NCBI GenBank assembly: GCA_019915135.1
Contig: JAHLMK010000003.1
Location: 496,001 to 560,000, forward strand
Direction: 5' to 3'
Length of the DNA stretch: 64,000 nucleotides
Source of the DNA: Strobilurus pachycystidiatus
Taxonomy: Eukaryota; Basidiomycota; Agaricomycetes; Agaricales; Physalacriaceae
Numbering within the stretch: the first letter of the stretch is position 1; each line of letters begins with the position of its first letter. Below are positions 63,505 through 64,000 of the stretch, in pieces. The notes under the pieces are model-generated. The model saw only the letters and a list, made by a program, of their open reading frames with translations, ran no database searches and was not told the DNA's origin. A program made the position numbers and the translations under genes.

Positions 63505-64000
63505 ATGATACGCAGGGTACTATTCCAGTACTAGAAACGGGGAATTTTGCGATTCCTGAACAGCCCAAAGACCTTAGGAACCTCCAGTCAAGTACTTAGG
63601 ATAGAGCACGCAGGAGTTACTGCCTTGACGCGGGCAAGCCTCCAGGACAAGGTCCAGGCGCCTTAACAAGTCCTTTAGGACAGGCGCGATTGAAACCTTC
63701 GATCACCTTCATCCGAATATCCTTATCCGCGCGTTGGATCCCTTTCAAGATCCCGTACCTTTGCGTGTACCTTGTACTACAGACGATGTGCTATAACCAT
63801 TCGCACCCAAGGAGGGTCCAAGGTCTCCAGGCGGTTCAGTTTGAGCGACCCAAGACCTGCGCACCTCAACCCAAAGACCTGGAAGGTCCCGAAATAGTTC
63901 AAGGACATCACAACCCTTTTGGGGAAACAATCTTCGGAGCTGTCAAGGACTCCGAACCGACGCCTTCCGCTATGCCGATCGATCATGATCCACGATCAAG
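63505..64000 (+). repeat. 3' LTR of E2 (cut by window end)
   Basis: Identical to 53868 onwards except for one extra G in a G-run near 63540 and G for A at 63755. The remaining ~1.2 kb lie outside the window, followed presumably by the rest of E1 and then copia. Confidence 0.92.

Larger units (their letters stand above)
53868..64000 (+). mobile_element. Gypsy element E2, nearly complete and young
   Basis: LTR 53868-55545, leader with primer-binding site, gag, protease, pol, an antisense gene, a polypurine tract and the start of the 3' LTR (63505, running out of the window). All main frames are open, and the known catalytic motifs of pol are present. Over the ~496 bp of 3' LTR in the window I find one substitution (A at 54117, G at 63755) and one G-run length difference against the 5' LTR. 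Insertion into E1 pol is therefore recent. A full element would be about 11.3 kb. Confidence 0.92.

Noticed and set aside
1..64000. CRISPR arrays, bacterial operons, ribosome-binding sites
   Set aside because: Gene structure is eukaryotic with introns. The tandem arrays have no repeat-spacer pattern, since their units are contiguous and similar throughout.

Overview
The window looks like nuclear DNA of a basidiomycete fungus, most likely an Agaricomycete. Its genes carry several 50-65 nt GT-AG introns with fungal branch points. One of them is a complete, five-exon mitochondrial cytochrome c gene. The repeats belong to types known from mushroom-forming fungi: Ty3/gypsy and copia elements, DUF6589-type reading frames and many MITEs. 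I did not identify the species.

Layout. From 1 to 11.1 kb lies a decayed Ty3/gypsy element on the minus strand, with gag near 9.3 kb and the integrase end at 1.94 kb. A 615-bp MITE breaks it inside the protease. A 1.2-kb dispersed repeat (called R1 here) splits its 5' LTR; other R1 copies lie at the left edge of the window and, inverted, at 12.4-13.2 kb. From 14.3 to 25.4 kb there is a graveyard of large minus-strand genes: a DUF6589 protein, and a Ulp1-like protease plus a BED-like zinc finger with a probable RNase-H-fold transposase. These are riddled with stops and hold three MITEs, two of them with clear target-site duplications. From 25.5 to 29.5 kb come a 93-bp minisatellite, a miniature LTR element (TRIM), AT-rich DNA, a TA-flanked MITE and a solo LTR.

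From 30 to 47.4 kb is a gene island: an F-box gene; two near-identical 158-aa membrane/coiled-coil genes separated by degenerate repeats; a small helical (HeLo/MLKL-NTD-like) gene; an acidic protein gene; cytochrome c; a second helical-bundle gene; an LRR protein that appears to have lost its F-box; and a truncated paralogue cut by a second TRIM.

From 47.8 kb to the end is a three-level nest. A minus-strand copia relic is interrupted by plus-strand gypsy element E1, whose pol is interrupted by gypsy element E2. E2 is nearly intact: gag, protease and RT-RNaseH-integrase are all open, and its two LTRs differ at only two places over about 500 visible bases. E1 and E2 share three unusual features. 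First, a GGGTTTC or GGGTTTT heptamer sits in the correct frame just before the gag stop and just before the protease stop, which suggests two -1 frameshifts. Second, the conserved N-terminal ~160 codons of gag contain no ATG in any frame and begin near a conserved CTG. Third, seen only in E2 because E1 is cut off, an antisense, intron-containing gene with its own TATA box lies between pol and the 3' LTR.

All calls come from reading the sequence. No database search was run.
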